NCBI GenBank assembly: GCA_024760905.1
Contig: CM045729.1
Coordinates: forward strand, 55,471,080 to 55,535,079
DNA: 64,000 nucleotides
Direction: 5' to 3'
Origin: Plotosus lineatus
Lineage: Eukaryota > Chordata > Actinopteri > Siluriformes > Plotosidae
Shown here piece by piece: positions 1-11,025 of the stretch; positions within the stretch are counted from its first letter, which is position 1, and each line of letters begins with the position of its first letter. The position numbers were made by a program, and so were the translations under genes. Under the pieces are notes generated by a model, which had not been told where the DNA came from, ran no database searches, and saw only the letters and a list, made by a program, of their open reading frames with translations.

Positions 1-100
1 ATTAAATGACCAATCTTTCAAATGAAATACTCCATAACCACATTACAGTTAGAAAACAATATGTGCACGTGAGCTACACAAAACCTTTGTTTGTCATTTT

Positions 101-135
<35 letters not shown>

Positions 136-174
136 GAAGATGATGATGATGATGATGATGAAGAAGAAGAAGAA

Positions 175-209
<35 letters not shown>
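101..209. repeat. (GAT/GAA)n microsatellite in enox1 intron
   Basis: An uninterrupted run of GAT and GAA trinucleotides ends about 107 nt before the first enox1 exon of the window. Translated, it gives acidic Asp/Glu runs or, on the other strand, Ser runs, but it lies upstream of a clear splice acceptor and is intronic. Purine-rich GAA-type tracts can act as splicing enhancers in RNA; that role here is inference. Confidence 0.95.
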
Positions 210-316
210 GCTCCACAAAACATATTTTATATACAGTATTGTATATAAATCTGTTGTCTTCTCTCTGTTGCAATCTCTGAATTTATATAAAAAATTAAAT
301 CTCACTTTTCCCACAG

Positions 317-529
317 ATGATGGCAAGTTCAGTGAGGCCATAGCAGTACTGTTTACGTGGATAGAAAGGGGTGAGGTGAACCGACGCACTGCCAACCAAT
401 TCTACTCCATGGTACAGTCAGCCAACAGCCACGTGCGGCGCCTGATGAATGAGAAGGCCCAGCATGAAGAGGAGATGGAGCACGCCAAAGAACGCTTTAA
501 GAACTCCTTGCTTGCCATCCTTACCCAAT
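317..529 (+). CDS. enox1: enox1 exon a (central region after the RRM)
   Basis: This is the first enox1 exon in the window. ENOX proteins are cell-surface NADH/hydroquinone oxidases with protein disulfide-thiol exchange activity. The exon runs from acceptor cccacag to donor GTAAG and encodes FSEAIAVLFTWIERGEVNRR, then TANQFYSMVQSANSHVRRLM, a block highly conserved between ENOX1 and ENOX2. It is 213 nt, begins with two bases completing a split codon and ends one base into the next, so it is symmetric (phase 1-1). The earlier exons, including the RRM, lie outside the window. The exon continues into exon b by a split Phe codon (T at 529 plus TT at 2640-2641). Confidence 0.95.
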
Positions 530-1514
530 GTAAGATTCTCAGGCCTTATACACATTGCTTATGTAGAGATGTTCATGTAGTGTTACCATGACAACAGTAC
601 ATCTTTTGTTCTGGCCAAGATTAAGTGTGATTCTTAAGTTGGCTCAGTATTTGATCTGATCAGTGTGCTTTCTGACTCAATTTTCAAGACGACATTGGAA
701 ATGCCTTCATCTAGGAGCAATGCCAAAATATAATAACACACACTGTTATGTTATATAAGTGCTTTTGTGTTAGAAAAAGAAAACTGCCACAAATGAAGAG
801 AATGACAGTAAGCAGTCATTGGGGGGGCAAGCAGTGACTCTCGTAAGTCGCGATGCCATGTTACATCGTGCTGTCAACATTTGGGCCCGTGTGACATGCA
901 TTTCTGTTACGCTGGTAGGTGCGTAATTGACATTTGCGCAATGCACAGACATTTGCGATCAGCACCCGAGACCTTGGAAAGGCTTCAGCGCACCTAAGGC
1001 AATGATGCGATGAGCTAGCTGAGGTGTTTTGAGTGACAATCCAGAGGGCTTCAAGAGGCATGGGATGTCACTGGAGGACGATGCACTCAAAAAATGCCAC
1101 TGAAATCATCATGGCTCGTAGGCTTACTGAAGCATTTCAAGGTTCTCTGCTTTCTTTATCTTGAGTTAACACAGAATGTGGTGTTTTGCTACAAAAACAT
1201 TCCATATCAAATCACATTTGACTAATGAGTGTATCGGCCCCACTTTTTAATCCGCTAGGGAAGGTTGTAGTTAATGCATTTCAGGGGTACAGTACAATAT
1301 TCAAAAGTGAATAACCCGAGATTCAATAGGGCAAATTGCTATAACCTTACAGTTACCTTGGGCTCACAAAGTCCTTTTTAAAGAGATCAGCCCCAAAGGT
1401 ACAGGACTTTAGGGGCCTGATAAACCGTGGCCTCTGCTAGTCCAGGTTTGACATCTAATAACTTCCCGCACAAACAGCTCAGGCTCGACAGCCACTTTGC
1501 TGTATGTATGTATG

Positions 1515-1587
<73 letters not shown>

Positions 1588-2639
1588 TATATGTATACAT
1601 ATCAGATCAGCCGTAGCCCACAGAATGGCCAATGGTAAGTACAGTCTCAGTAGGAGGAGCCTCACTTCATTTCAGGGATGGAGATGTTCAACTTAACTTG
1701 CAGGTAGGCCAAACTCAGGTCTTAGCAGTGAGATCATTATTACAGAGACTTTTATGGAGTGTGTAATAATGAAATGCAAGATGCTCTGAATTTGAATTGT
1801 ATCTATATCTGTAGCTACATAGCAGCTGGATCATAGTTAAAGGAATAGATAAATGTAGTATTTCAGTATTCTCATAGTTGTAGTCTGCAATCGAAATGAA
1901 TGTTATAATGTTTATAACACAGGCACATGCACAGATTATCCACAATAGTAATCTTATACCGCCGCCCTTTTGACATTTGACTGGTTAGCTGGTAGATCTA
2001 AAAGTTCTAGGTTTAGTTGCAAAGCAGACCTGAATCTGTGGTTATGAGAGCTTTATGGCTTTTAAACCACCCTGATATTACAATACCTAACTTCCTATGA
2101 ATATTTTATCAAGACTTATCATTTAAACAATGACATTTGTGACTGTGCTGATTGAACAGGATCGCAGTTAGGAGCCCTTGGTTTACTGTACCTCAACTTT
2201 AAACTTAAAACTGTGTATGGGCCTGTTTTAACACATTATTAATTCAAACAGCTTAAAATGAATTATGTAAATGTAGCCAGATCAAAAGGCAACATTTTAC
2301 AACAGGTAGAAATTCATTATTTGTTATCTTCGAAATAAATTGAAAACTGAAACACTGTAAATTGAAAATTGAACACAATACGACATCATTTTCAGTGAAG
2401 CTCAGCTTCTCTCAAATTCATTACCAGCAATAAGGCTTGAAGTAAGACTATATTTCCAACTATTGTATCCTGTTGCCTTCCTCAGTCCTTAAGGAATTGA
2501 ATCAGCAGGTCATAAGATGTAAGTACAATAGAGCAGACACTATCAGAAACCTCACTGGGAAGGTTTCTGGTGTGTGGCTCTAGCAGGCAGTGGCTCTACA
2601 TAAATGGCTTGTCTTGTCTGACTTCCTTATCCACCAAAG
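530..2639 (+). other. enox1: enox1 intron a
   Basis: This phase 1 intron contains a (TA)n run and an unidentified stretch near 770-1150 with short frames but no recognisable protein. I see no gene or clear transposon in the rest. Confidence 0.85.
1517..1592. repeat. (TA)n microsatellite
   Basis: A run of about 75 bp of alternating TA is preceded by short TATG repeats at 1501-1516. It is intronic in enox1. The translated Ile-Tyr frames across it are repeat artefacts. Confidence 0.95.
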
Positions 2640-2746
2640 TTGAGCAGATTACGGCCGTATTCAGCGCTGCCACCCGGCAAAAGGCATGGGACCATTTCTC
2701 AAAAGCACAGCGCAAGAACATAGACATTTGGCGAAAGCAGTGTGAG
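2640..2746 (+). CDS. enox1: enox1 exon b
   Basis: This 107-nt exon encodes FEQITAVFSAATRQKAWDHF followed by SKAQRKNIDIWRKQCE. The motif RKNIDIWRK fits ENOX1 better than ENOX2, which from memory of the family reads more like RKNISVWCK. The acceptor is a modest ccaccaaag after a pyrimidine-rich stretch, and the donor is GAG|GTTGGT. It enters in phase 1 and leaves in phase 0. The start was chosen because only this AG restores the conserved Phe-Glu-Gln across the intron. Confidence 0.93.
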
Positions 2747-4080
2747 GTTGGTATGTTTCCTATCTTTTTCTCATGTTCACTCAACAGGCTGCATTGGTGA
2801 TCCAACTGTTAATGTGACGTGTGGGCTTTGTGGGGTCTTTGTGATCTCACAAATAAACCATCCTGTAATTCTGATTTTGGTCTCTCACTCTTTAGCATAC
2901 GCTGTGTGTATTAGAAAGCTAAGCTGCTCTTAACTTACCATGGCAACGGATACTTCTAGGGTTAAAATGATAGTCGCTAATGATACCCTTGGATTAATTA
3001 TTCATTACTGATTAAATTTGCATTGGGTTTAGATTAAAGACTTTGGTGGTGTTACATTCTGAGACTTTGATTAAACTTTGAAGATTGAAGCAATCTAGAT
3101 TCAAGATTTTCACAGAATTATACCGAACAGAATCGTAATTCCTTATAAACATATCATATTTAATCTGGGTATAATCTGAGTGTACTTTCTTTTATTTGAT
3201 TGATTGATTATGGTCTATATTTTCTACATGACATTAAGAAGAAACATATTCCTGTTTTTAGTCTAACTGGATACAGTAAGATGCTGACTCTCTGATGGTG
3301 ACTCCGGTGCAGTGATTGGCCAAAATCAGTTTTGATGTCACCATTGTGAAATCTTGGCCAGTCCAGTCATACTTTCACATTTAAGCTAAATTTATTACTA
3401 CACTATAACCTACAAATAACATCATGAAGCAAAAAAATGTGGGACTAGACTAATGCAGACACATGGAGAGACTCATACGTGCTCTCTTTCCCTTCAGTGC
3501 AACAGTTCCAAAGATATTTATTGTGTTTGTTCTGCAAGATTTCACACTACTGGCATTAAACCACCTCACTGCTGATCCCTATAATGACTATCAGGGGATC
3601 GGTGAGCCTGGAAGTTTGTATAATGTGATTTTTTTTTTTTTTCTTACACTTTTCAGTCCCAGACAAATGGAGCATCCAAGCTTTTGTTATCACACACAGC
3701 TGTGTGATGGCAGAGCCTCAGCTTTCTCTCAGCAGGCTGTGGTGGTCTCGCTCAGTCAGCAACTGACTGTCGATTTATCACAAAGTTGGGATATATGTTC
3801 AGAGCAGAAAAACAGCAATACATTTATTAAAACAATAGTCATTACAATTTAAATATATAATATACTTATATGCTGTAATGTTGATTACCCATGTAAATAA
3901 GAGACTTCTTTTCAGAAAAAAAATACAGTAAAATATGAAATTCATGTTCTATCAAAGAAAATGTTACAGAACAGATGCTATGAATTGTGTGTTTTTCTGT
4001 CTGATCCCCCATCTCGCCTATTGTACATCCTTGTGTGTGTTTGTGTGGGTGGATGATTGGGTGTGTTTATAATGTTTTAG
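2747..4080 (+). other. enox1: enox1 intron b
   Basis: This phase 0 intron of about 1.3 kb has an oligo(T) run near 3629-3642. I see no gene or recognisable mobile element in it. Confidence 0.85.
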
Positions 4081-4198
4081 GAGTTGAGAAATGCCCACAG
4101 TGAGGAGATCATGGGAATTAGAAGGGAAGAAGAAATGGAGATGTCAGATGAAGACTTGGAGGAAAATCCCTGTAAAAAAGTTCGAATGGACAACACAG
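4081..4198 (+). CDS. enox1: enox1 exon c
   Basis: This 118-nt exon runs from acceptor TTTTAG to donor G|GTACTG. It encodes ELRNAHSEEIMGIRREEEME followed by MSDEDLEENPCKKVRMDNT. MGIRREEEMEMSD is an ENOX hallmark. The basic CKKVRMD segment resembles the ENOX1 form, another reason for choosing enox1 over enox2. The acidic stretch precedes the coiled-coil-rich half. It ends one base into an Ala codon completed by exon d. Confidence 0.95.
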
Positions 4199-4372
4199 GT
4201 ACTGTAAATGAAACATGCGAATCATTCACTGTGGTGACTGACCCCTGATAAAGGGAAAAATCCAAAAGGAAATCTCTCTCTGTGTTCTTTAGACGTAACA
4301 GTGGGAATAATGACCCACTGTGTTGTTTTTCAGTTGTGTTTGCTCTTAGAACTGCCAATTAAAAGACAATAG

Positions 4373-5109
4373 CAGTGTCTGTAACAAGTCGGAATTTCCG
4401 ACTTTTTTCGGATTTCAGTAAAATTGTCGGATAAAGTCAGATTTTTATATTATTTATGCCCTTTTGCGGTTTTCCGTTGGCTTTAAAAAGAAATATGTCA
4501 CCCGTAACCATGCTCGTTTGACATGTTTTGTATGTAAGTAACCGTGCTTACTCCCCCGGGCCCCGTGCGCTCGCACTCATGTACGGTTTTCAGTGGGAGG
4601 CTTGGTAACTGTTGGAACGGCTCTCTGAACTCTTGCTGTGTTCTCTCATAAGACGTCGATTTACGTTATTTAGCGCCATATTGGTTTTTCTGAAAGTCCA
4701 TGATGATCGTGCATGCAACATTCCCAAGAATGCCAGCATGGTTTTACAGTTTTCACCAGATTTATTAAAGGCTTCCGATCCCAACGGTGGCGTTTACGGG
4801 GACTGGCTCGTTAAGAAAGACGAGTTTAACGTCATATGCATATTTTTCAAATGTAATATTTGTATAAAAGAGGGTGAGAAGGCACTTGGCAAACATAGCT
4901 CTACAAACAAACACAAGAAAGTAACTAAATCCCAATTGGGAAGCCAGAGTATTGTTATTTATTTATTTTTTTAGATTGTTTTAAATGTTTAACATTCAGA
5001 TAAGTTTAGTTCTTTTGTGCCAAACAAGTTAGTTGTTATGACATTGATGCAACATTGTATTATGAAACTGAATCTCCACATGAAATACTCAACACTGGAA
5101 TAACTAAAT

Positions 5110-5148
<39 letters not shown>

Positions 5149-5501
5149 ATTTGACAAAAACAATGCATAGTTTGACAAATAACACGTAAAGTAAAATACT
5201 TACTGAAAGCATGGAATATTTGTTAAAATTTATACAGTGTATAGTGAATAAAATGTCTTGACTTAATTTCAATTTTCTGGTAAATGAATCTCTTATGTTA
5301 AATTCCACATACCTGCTCTCTGAATCTTTTATAGAGCATTGTACTTCGCAGTCAATCACAAATTCTAATATTCTTGGCTTCAGATACCAAGAGAATGCAT
5401 CTCAAAGCTCCCATTTTTAAAAATTCTCTTGGGTTTCTTTGCTGCGTGCCAAACACCTCCGCCTAAAGTAGGATTATTTCTAACATCTGTTACAGACACT
5501 G
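4373..5501 (+). mobile_element. Non-autonomous DNA transposon with 12-bp TIRs (hAT-like?)
   Basis: The element starts CAGTGTCTGTAA and ends with the exact reverse complement TTACAGACACTG. It is flanked by CAATAG on both sides (4367-4372 and 5502-5507), a possible 6-bp target-site duplication. The left end also holds a palindrome, AGTCGGAATTTCCGACT. Inside is an open frame with a zinc-finger-like pattern (see the pseudogene entry) and an oligo(T) run at 5117-5146. CAGTG termini and a zinc finger fit hAT-type elements, but the 6-bp duplication is atypical for most hATs, so the superfamily is uncertain. Confidence 0.7.
4612..4974 (+). pseudogene. Decayed zinc-finger-like transposon frame, 120 aa
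   Basis: This frame lies inside the 4373-5501 element. Its C-terminal half reads ...DPNGGVYGDWLVKKDEFNVI, then a Cys-x4-Cys...His-x5-His pattern (CIFFKCNIC ... KHSSTNKHKK) like the BED-type finger at the start of many hAT-related transposases. The first Cys pair is off-spacing, with Phe where a Cys is expected, so the finger is probably broken. No catalytic DDE region follows, so the frame is a fragment and not a working gene. Confidence 0.4.
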
Positions 5502-5554
5502 CAATAGGAACAGTTCAGATGAAGCAATCAATCAATCAATTGTTCAGTGAGACC

Positions 5555-5933
5555 AGTTGACATTGGGAACAGGGGTATCAGGTTTTCCTCAAGAATTTGA
5601 TGGTATATTTTTCTCTCCATTCATAACCTTATCTAAACAATTTAGCCAGCCCCTGCTGCAGAGAAATAGCCCCACAGCAGGATGCTACCACCCCATGATT
5701 TACTGTAGGTATGGTATACTTTGGATGGTAAACTGTCTTTGGTTGCACAATATATATTTTGACATTAAGACCACTTTTTGGTATCCAGGTCCTGCAAGAT
5801 GTGTTTTGGTAAAGCTTGATTGAGACAGTATGGCCATTTTTGAGTCGTGTTCTTTCTCTTGCAATATGCCGATATAAGCTGCATTTGTGGCGCATTTCTA
5901 ACATTGTTGTCACATGCATATAATGCATATACG
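5555..5933 (-). mobile_element. Tc1/mariner-like transposon relic
   Basis: The reverse strand keeps decayed Tc1-type transposase sequence. Characteristic pieces include the gcagagaaatagccccacagcag region and the attgttgtcacatgc region. No intact frame or terminal repeat is visible. The next element (5936) abuts it at a TA. Confidence 0.5.
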
Positions 5934-5935
5934 TA

Positions 5936-6303
5936 CAGTGATCCCTTGCTACTTTGTGCTTCAGTGTCTGCGGCTTCAGTGCATCACGGGTTTTTCAAAA
6001 ATATTCATTGAAAAATAAAAAAAAAGGAAATTAAGGACAAATAGGGAAAAAGTTAAGGAAAATGTCACAAAACAAAGCCAATTATGCAAAAAAAAAAAAA
6101 AAAAAACCCCAAACAAACAAACACAAGAAAACAAACCAATAAAACTACTTACATTTTTATGTGAGGTGTGCATCTGAGTGTGTGCACGCACATGTATGTG
6201 TGTGTATTTATATTTTATTTACATCTTATGTATTATTATTGAATGTTTAATTGTTATTATAAGCATTTATAGCATTGAATATGTATTTATCGATATTATA
6301 TAC

Positions 6304-6347
<44 letters not shown>

Positions 6348-6450
6348 GGTAGTTGGGGGGTCGATCCTACTTCGTGGAAATCAGCAGTCGGGGCATGAGG
6401 GAGGGGTCCCTTGGATCCCATTAACCGCAGAAAGTGAGGGATCCCTGGAC
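5936..6450 (+). mobile_element. TA-flanked non-autonomous element (CAGTGATCCC family)
   Basis: It begins CAGTGATCCCTTGCTAC directly after TA (5934-5935) and ends in gcagaaagtgagggatccctg, an imperfect reverse complement of the start. TA target and TIR type fit pogo/Tigger-like Tc1/mariner derivatives. The interior has A-rich runs and an (ATACAT)n repeat (6298-6345) but no transposase. Related copies lie at 57991-58316 and, inverted, in 58317-59785. Confidence 0.7.
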
Positions 6451-7226
6451 AGTAATAACACACAAAAAAATCCTGTGTCTGTTGCAAAATTAACATAGAT
6501 AACTGGGTAACCTATCTCAGCAGTTTCCATCTCGCTCATTGATCCACTTTGAAAGGACAACCTGATATGGGAAGGGTCCTATTTGTACCAGAAATTTTCC
6601 ACTTCTTGATTATTATCACCCAGCTCCTAGAAATTAATAAACCTTTGAGGGTTTTTTAAACTCCTGAGTTGTAACTGTGCTCAACATGAGATCTTTTGAT
6701 AGTGCCTTCCCACCCATAGTTAATTGGATTTTTGCTTGCTTGTTTCTTTTTATTTATTTATTTTTGTAGCTACACCTCCAAGCACAGGAAAGTTGTTTTT
6801 ATGTTGAACTAATCATTACATTTGATCACAGGTGGAAGCCAATTAGTTTGATGTGATTAGTTACAAATAATTGAGTTTACCAGTACTTTTAGAAGGGAGG
6901 TGATATTTTAATTACATCAGTTTTTTTCTGAACTGTTGCTACTGTATCTTTTACTCAGTTGTAAGTTGCAGAGGGTAAACACTGATAGAAAAATATATTT
7001 TGATATGTTCCTAATTTTAAGTTGCAAAGCAACAAAATGCGAATACTATGAAGCAGGTTGGTAACTGTATCATATGTTTGTTTAAATGTCGGCAGATTGT
7101 ACCATTTTTCAGTGTGAAGTAATATCTGTGTTTTAATGACCATCTTTCTTTGACCCCACTCATGATGTAACGTAGGGGTTATAATACGTTTAATTTACTG
7201 AATTTAAATACCACAATATTTATATC

Positions 7227-7335
7227 CTGATTCATTCATTTCTTCCACTGCTTAATCCTAATTAGGGTTGCGGGGAGGCTGGCACCCATCTCAGCCGACT
7301 CTGGACGAGGGCAGAGTACACACTGGACAGTTCAA
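7227..7335 (-). repeat. L2-type SINE tail fragment
   Basis: The reverse complement reads gagatgggtgccagcc...cgcaaccctaattagg...cagtggaagaaatgaatgaat, the 3' tail of L2-tailed fish SINEs. Only the tail is preserved. Confidence 0.75.
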
Positions 7336-7979
7336 GACTATTTTAAATCAAATTTCATTTGCCATATCTGTATTTAATCTTGATAGAAATACATGTATTT
7401 ACCTATTTAGTTATTTTGATGGAGTGTCAAAATGAGTTATCATCCCATCCAGGTTTATGTTTTTCTTGACACCACTGGATTAAGAAGAACTGTTTCTGCA
7501 CAGCTCAGCTTTCTGGAGAGTTGGAGCTGAGCTATATATCAAGAACAACTCTGTAACCCTAAATAGTATTTTTGCCAAAATAGAAGTATACTGGATTTAA
7601 TAGCTCAATTCAGTCCAGACTCTTCATGCAGCTTATGTATTTTACAACAACTGTTTCTGAGTACTGTACCAGAATTGTGCAATAACAACACACATGATAT
7701 GTGAATTGCACATTCGTTTCAGGACACCCAGTGATCACCATGATTATTGTAATGATAAGTAAAATTGGCTCAAAAAGAATCCAGGTTTTGGTGAAGTAGC
7801 TTTATCTCACACCGCAGAAACTTGAAAAATCCAACCCTACAATTTAAAAATATTTATTTAAAGAAAATCTCCTTCTCGGGAAATACCTACACATGCACTG
7901 CAATCATTATATGCACTTCTGTATTCAATTCTTTGTACATCTTTAGTTTGTCACAAAATAGTGATAGTCTTTTTCTATA

Positions 7980-8200
7980 GCATTCGTATATGATCAAGAC
8001 AGAGCAGAGTAGCTAAGACTATTCAGAGCAGCTCCGAGACCCTCTTTTGTGCACTTGTCTCTGCAGCTCACCCCACAGGCTTTCAGTGGGGTTTAGGACA
8101 GAGGACTGAGATGACCATAGCAGAAGTGTGATGGGCTCACCATATTTGCATAGATTTGGACATGTGCTTTGGCAGCGGTTTCTACATACTAGTATTCATG
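7980..8200 (-). mobile_element. Tc1-like transposase relic fragment
   Basis: Reverse-strand similarity to the C-terminal region of Tc1 transposase is seen around ctctgcagctcaccccacagg and cagtggggtttaggacag. The same region occurs in the better preserved relic at 32930-34130. It is short and decayed. Confidence 0.5.
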
Positions 8201-8296
8201 TGACATGTCCTGTTATTTTATGTGCAGATAATGTACCTGCTTTACCAAAAAGTGGATTCTCATAGAAATCTTTTGAATTCCTTTTCATATCTGTAG

Positions 8297-8481
8297 CTCT
8301 GGCTGCGCACTCTTATGGGCTCCGAGAGGAGAATGACAGTCTGCGTTGGCAGCTGGATGCCTATAGGAACGAGGTAGAGCTGTTGAAGAAGGAGCAGGGG
8401 AAGCTGCAGCACCCTGAAGAGGAGCACAGTCATGAGCACCAGCTCAACTTCCTGCAGCAAACTATGCACAGCATGCAGCAG
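8297..8481 (+). CDS. enox1: enox1 exon d (coiled-coil region)
   Basis: This 185-nt exon runs from acceptor CTGTAG to donor CAG|GTAGAA. It encodes LAAHSYGLREENDSLRWQLD followed by AYRNEVELLKKEQGK...NFLQQTMHSMQQ. REENDSLRWQLDAYRNEVELLK is nearly invariant in ENOX1 and ENOX2, and QQTMxxMQQ favours ENOX1. Regular leucines suggest a coiled coil. It enters in phase 1 (completing Ala) and leaves in phase 0. Eight nt past the donor the intron becomes poly(C) then (CA)n. Confidence 0.96.
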
Positions 8482-8489
8482 GTAGAAAC

Positions 8490-8521
8490 CCCCCCCCCCC
8501 CCCACACACACACACACACAG

Positions 8522-8575
<54 letters not shown>

Positions 8576-8578
8576 ACC
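8490..8578. repeat. poly(C) plus (CA)n tract at exon d donor
   Basis: A run of C (about 8490-8503) leads into (CA)n with a short CGCG interruption. It starts about 8 nt after the splice donor. CA repeats near donors are known binding sites for hnRNP L, so an effect on exon d splicing is possible but unproven. Confidence 0.95.
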
Positions 8579-9037
8579 TCTCCAAACTGAATAGATTTGA
8601 TTAATTTGTACACGATGCATACAATCATACTTTTTCATGTATTCATGTATTAATACACATTCATTTATTTATTATTTATAAGGCACAAGCGCATATACTG
8701 GTACATGATACAACCAGAGCTCTATTTCACTCTGATATCAGGAGACATGTTTGACCCCTTTCGGCACAGTAGTGAGGTTTTTCTCTTTGCAAAAGGGCTG
8801 GGAGATGGCAGTACAGGCTGTCAGACACTACTACTAACACAGGTTTATGCCCCAGTAGTCCTCTACTGCCTTTCCACAAAAAAAATCCCAACAACAACAA
8901 CAGCACCCATATCTCTCATGAACAAACAGTGTAACTAAGGCTTAGAATTCCTACCATAACCATTAGCAATTGATAGCACAAAATGACATGATATTATTGG
9001 TTTATATTGATTTTATTCTACTTTGTTGATGTGGTTC

Positions 9038-9290
9038 CAGTGGTGACTTAGTGTTCAAGGCGCTGGCTTACTGAAACGAAGATCAAGTTGGGTTCAAGCC
9101 CAACTATCACGGAGTTGGTACTGTGATTCGTAAAGAGTAGGCCATTGGATTGCCGTCAGCATGTATCTGCCCTGCGATGGCTTGTCTTGTGTGTACCCCA
9201 CCCTTGCCCATAGTGGGTGGAAATAGGAGCCAGCTTCCCTGCGACCCTAATTAGGATTACGTGGCTTAGAAAATGAATGAATGAATGAAT
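9038..9290 (+). repeat. Composite SINE, L2-type tail, internally deleted body
   Basis: A tRNA-like head (gtgacttagtgttcaaggcgctgg...gttcaagccc) is followed by a shortened body (attcgtaaagagtag...gccgtcagcatgtatctgcc) and then an L2-type tail (cctgcgatggcttg...ggaaataggagccagcttcc...gaccctaattagg) ending (GAAT)n. Compared with the copies at 10093 and 51815, about 100 bp of the body is missing. The head/body match the RTE-tailed SINEs, but the tail does not. Confidence 0.75.
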
Positions 9291-9880
9291 TCATTAATTA
9301 ACTGTTCAAGTTAAAAAAAAACCCTTTGCATTCTAATGGAAAAGTAAGAAGGTATATTTTATATCAAGCACAATCTCAATCTGGCTCAAAATGCCAACGT
9401 GCATGAACAAACAGTATAAAGATACGTTTTGATTTCTGGTTGCCTTTGAATAAAACACACTGGTATTTTAAACAGAAATCCAATTTCATCCTTAATTTCA
9501 GTGGAGTCACTCTGACTCAGAGAGCAAGATGAGATCTGACTACAAAGTCGCAGAGCTGTGACCAGGTGTGCTATTTTCAGACTGACATGACTACACAGTA
9601 TCATAAATCCATAAGGCATTGGTAGCATTAGCTTAGATGGGCAAACAGAACGTGAACATTGTTAGCTTGTTTATCAGTCAGTGAATCAAGACAGAATGTC
9701 AGGAGCTGAACATCAGTTTTTTTTTTCCTAGCATATAAAGATATTCTTTCTGGAGAGCATTTGACACAGTGCAGATCCCTGTTTTTGATCTCTTTTCATA
9801 AGCATTCATCACCTACACAGGCGAGCATTTTATTGGCGTCTGCTATCGTTTATTCTTCATAATGCTGTCTGTCTCCACAG

Positions 9881-9988
9881 CAACTACTGAGGCTCCAGGA
9901 CGAGCTGAAGGGAAAGGAACTAGAACTAGAGCAGGCACGAGACGAGCAGCGCTACCTAGAGGGCGAAATTTTCAGCCTCAAGGAAAAG
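9881..9988 (+). CDS. enox1: enox1 exon e (coiled-coil region)
   Basis: This 108-nt exon (phase 0-0) encodes QLLRLQDELKGKELELEQAR followed by DEQRYLEGEIFSLKEK. It has strong heptad-like Leu/Glu/Lys content, matching the ENOX1 segment QLL-IQEEL...ELEQAKEEQ. The acceptor is TCTCCACAG and the donor AAG|GTATGT. Being symmetric, it could be skipped without a frame change. Residues DEQRYLEGEIFSLKEK are more divergent from mammalian ENOX1 than the exons before and after. Confidence 0.92.
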
Positions 9989-10092
9989 GTATGTTTAAGT
10001 CGCACAGTCTGGGTTAGACATGTAGTGTTTATTATTCAGGTTTAAGAAAGGGGTCCTGGCTTTAAGAGTTTGAGTTAAATGACCCTGAATTG

Positions 10093-10383
10093 GCAGTGGC
10101 CTCACTGATCCTAAGGTTGGGGGTTCGAGCCACACTCTCCACAGGTTGTCACTGTGTCCCCAGGGCAGCTAACTGGGTTATCAAAGGCCGGACACGTCTC
10201 TCACTGGCTATGGTGTGAGGTTCATGTAAAAGAACCATTGTTGACTTTCGACAAGAGTGGGTGTTTCTGCCCTGCGATGGCCTGGCGAGCTGTCATGGGT
10301 GTACTCTGCCCTCGCCAAAGTCGGCTGGGATGGGCGCCAGCCTACCCGTGACCATAATTAGGATTAAGCGGTTACAGAAAATT
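10093..10383 (+). repeat. Composite SINE with L2-type tail
   Basis: The head/body (gatcctaaggttgggggttcgagcc, ggcagctaactgggttatcaaagg, catgtaaaagaaccattg) match the RTE-tailed SINE at 51815. After gtgtttctgccc (10261-10272) the sequence switches to an L2-type tail: tgcgatggcctggcgagctg ... gctgggatgggcgccagcct ... ccataattaggattaagcgg. The tRNA-like A box is partly lost. It illustrates the tail exchange described in the findings. Confidence 0.8.
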
Positions 10384-10978
10384 GATGTCATGAATTTTTG
10401 GTGTCCGTTTAGCTTTCTCCCCATCGTTTACCGTCATGCTTGCATGATATTTCATAAATGCTTCAGCATAATTTAAGGTTCAATTTCTTGACCTCTGCTG
10501 TGCTACCAACTGAAAGGAATTAACCAAGGTAGATGACTAGAGAAAAACTATCATTTTTGTTGGTTGACTCCTATACTTGTCATCACTGTGAAAAATATTG
10601 ATCGCATGCACATAATAGTAGGACACGTAATCCTTATTCGCAGTTACTGACCAATATGTTATATTAATTTGTGCAGTAAATGAATAAAACATACAGTAAG
10701 ATACATACATCACACTGGCCACAAGCAATTCAACCACCAGTTTTGGAACCCCTGTCTAAAAGCGCATTCAAATTACTACAAAGACTCATTATCATCACTT
10801 GGATAACTTACTGGGAAGCTCTGGTTCACTTCTAAATGTTCTGTCCTGATATTACCCATATTTAGAACAAAATTCTGTTGGGAGATGTTCCAAATCAGCC
10901 ATGTTACCACACAAAGCTAATCTTACTACACAAGACTAATGCAGTCTCTTATTGTGCTTATTCCTTGCATATAGTGGT

Positions 10979-10980
<2 letters not shown>

Positions 10981-11022
<42 letters not shown>
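10981..11022. repeat. (CA)n microsatellite
   Basis: A dinucleotide run in enox1 intron e, flanked by CG-containing variants. Confidence 0.95.

Positions 11023-11025
<3 letters not shown>

Larger units (their letters stand above)
4199..8296 (+). other. enox1: enox1 intron c, transposon-rich
   Basis: This 4.1 kb phase 1 intron carries, in order, a short-TIR element (4373-5501), a Tc1-like relic (5555-5933), a TA-flanked non-autonomous element (5936-6450), an L2-type SINE tail (7227-7335) and another Tc1-like fragment (7980-8200). AT-rich sequence around 6520-6950 may be decayed Tc1 non-coding sequence. Nothing is recognised from 7340 to 7970. Confidence 0.85.
8482..9880 (+). other. enox1: enox1 intron d
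   Basis: This phase 0 intron opens with poly(C) and (CA)n and holds an L2-tailed composite SINE (9038-9290). No gene or clear element is seen in 8585-9035 or 9295-9880. Confidence 0.85.

Noticed and set aside
91..591. 166-aa frame with a long Asp/Glu run at its start
   Set aside because: The acidic run is an intronic (GAT/GAA)n microsatellite. A splice acceptor at 311-316 and the conserved ENOX sequence start at 317.
770..1150. Possible transposon or exon remnant in intron a
   Set aside because: Higher GC and short frames (for example 861-1061 reverse) caught attention, but no termini, motif or splice pattern supports a call.
3463..3852. 129-aa frame on the + strand in intron b
   Set aside because: It crosses an oligo(T) run, shows no known motif and lies between two well-defined enox1 exons.
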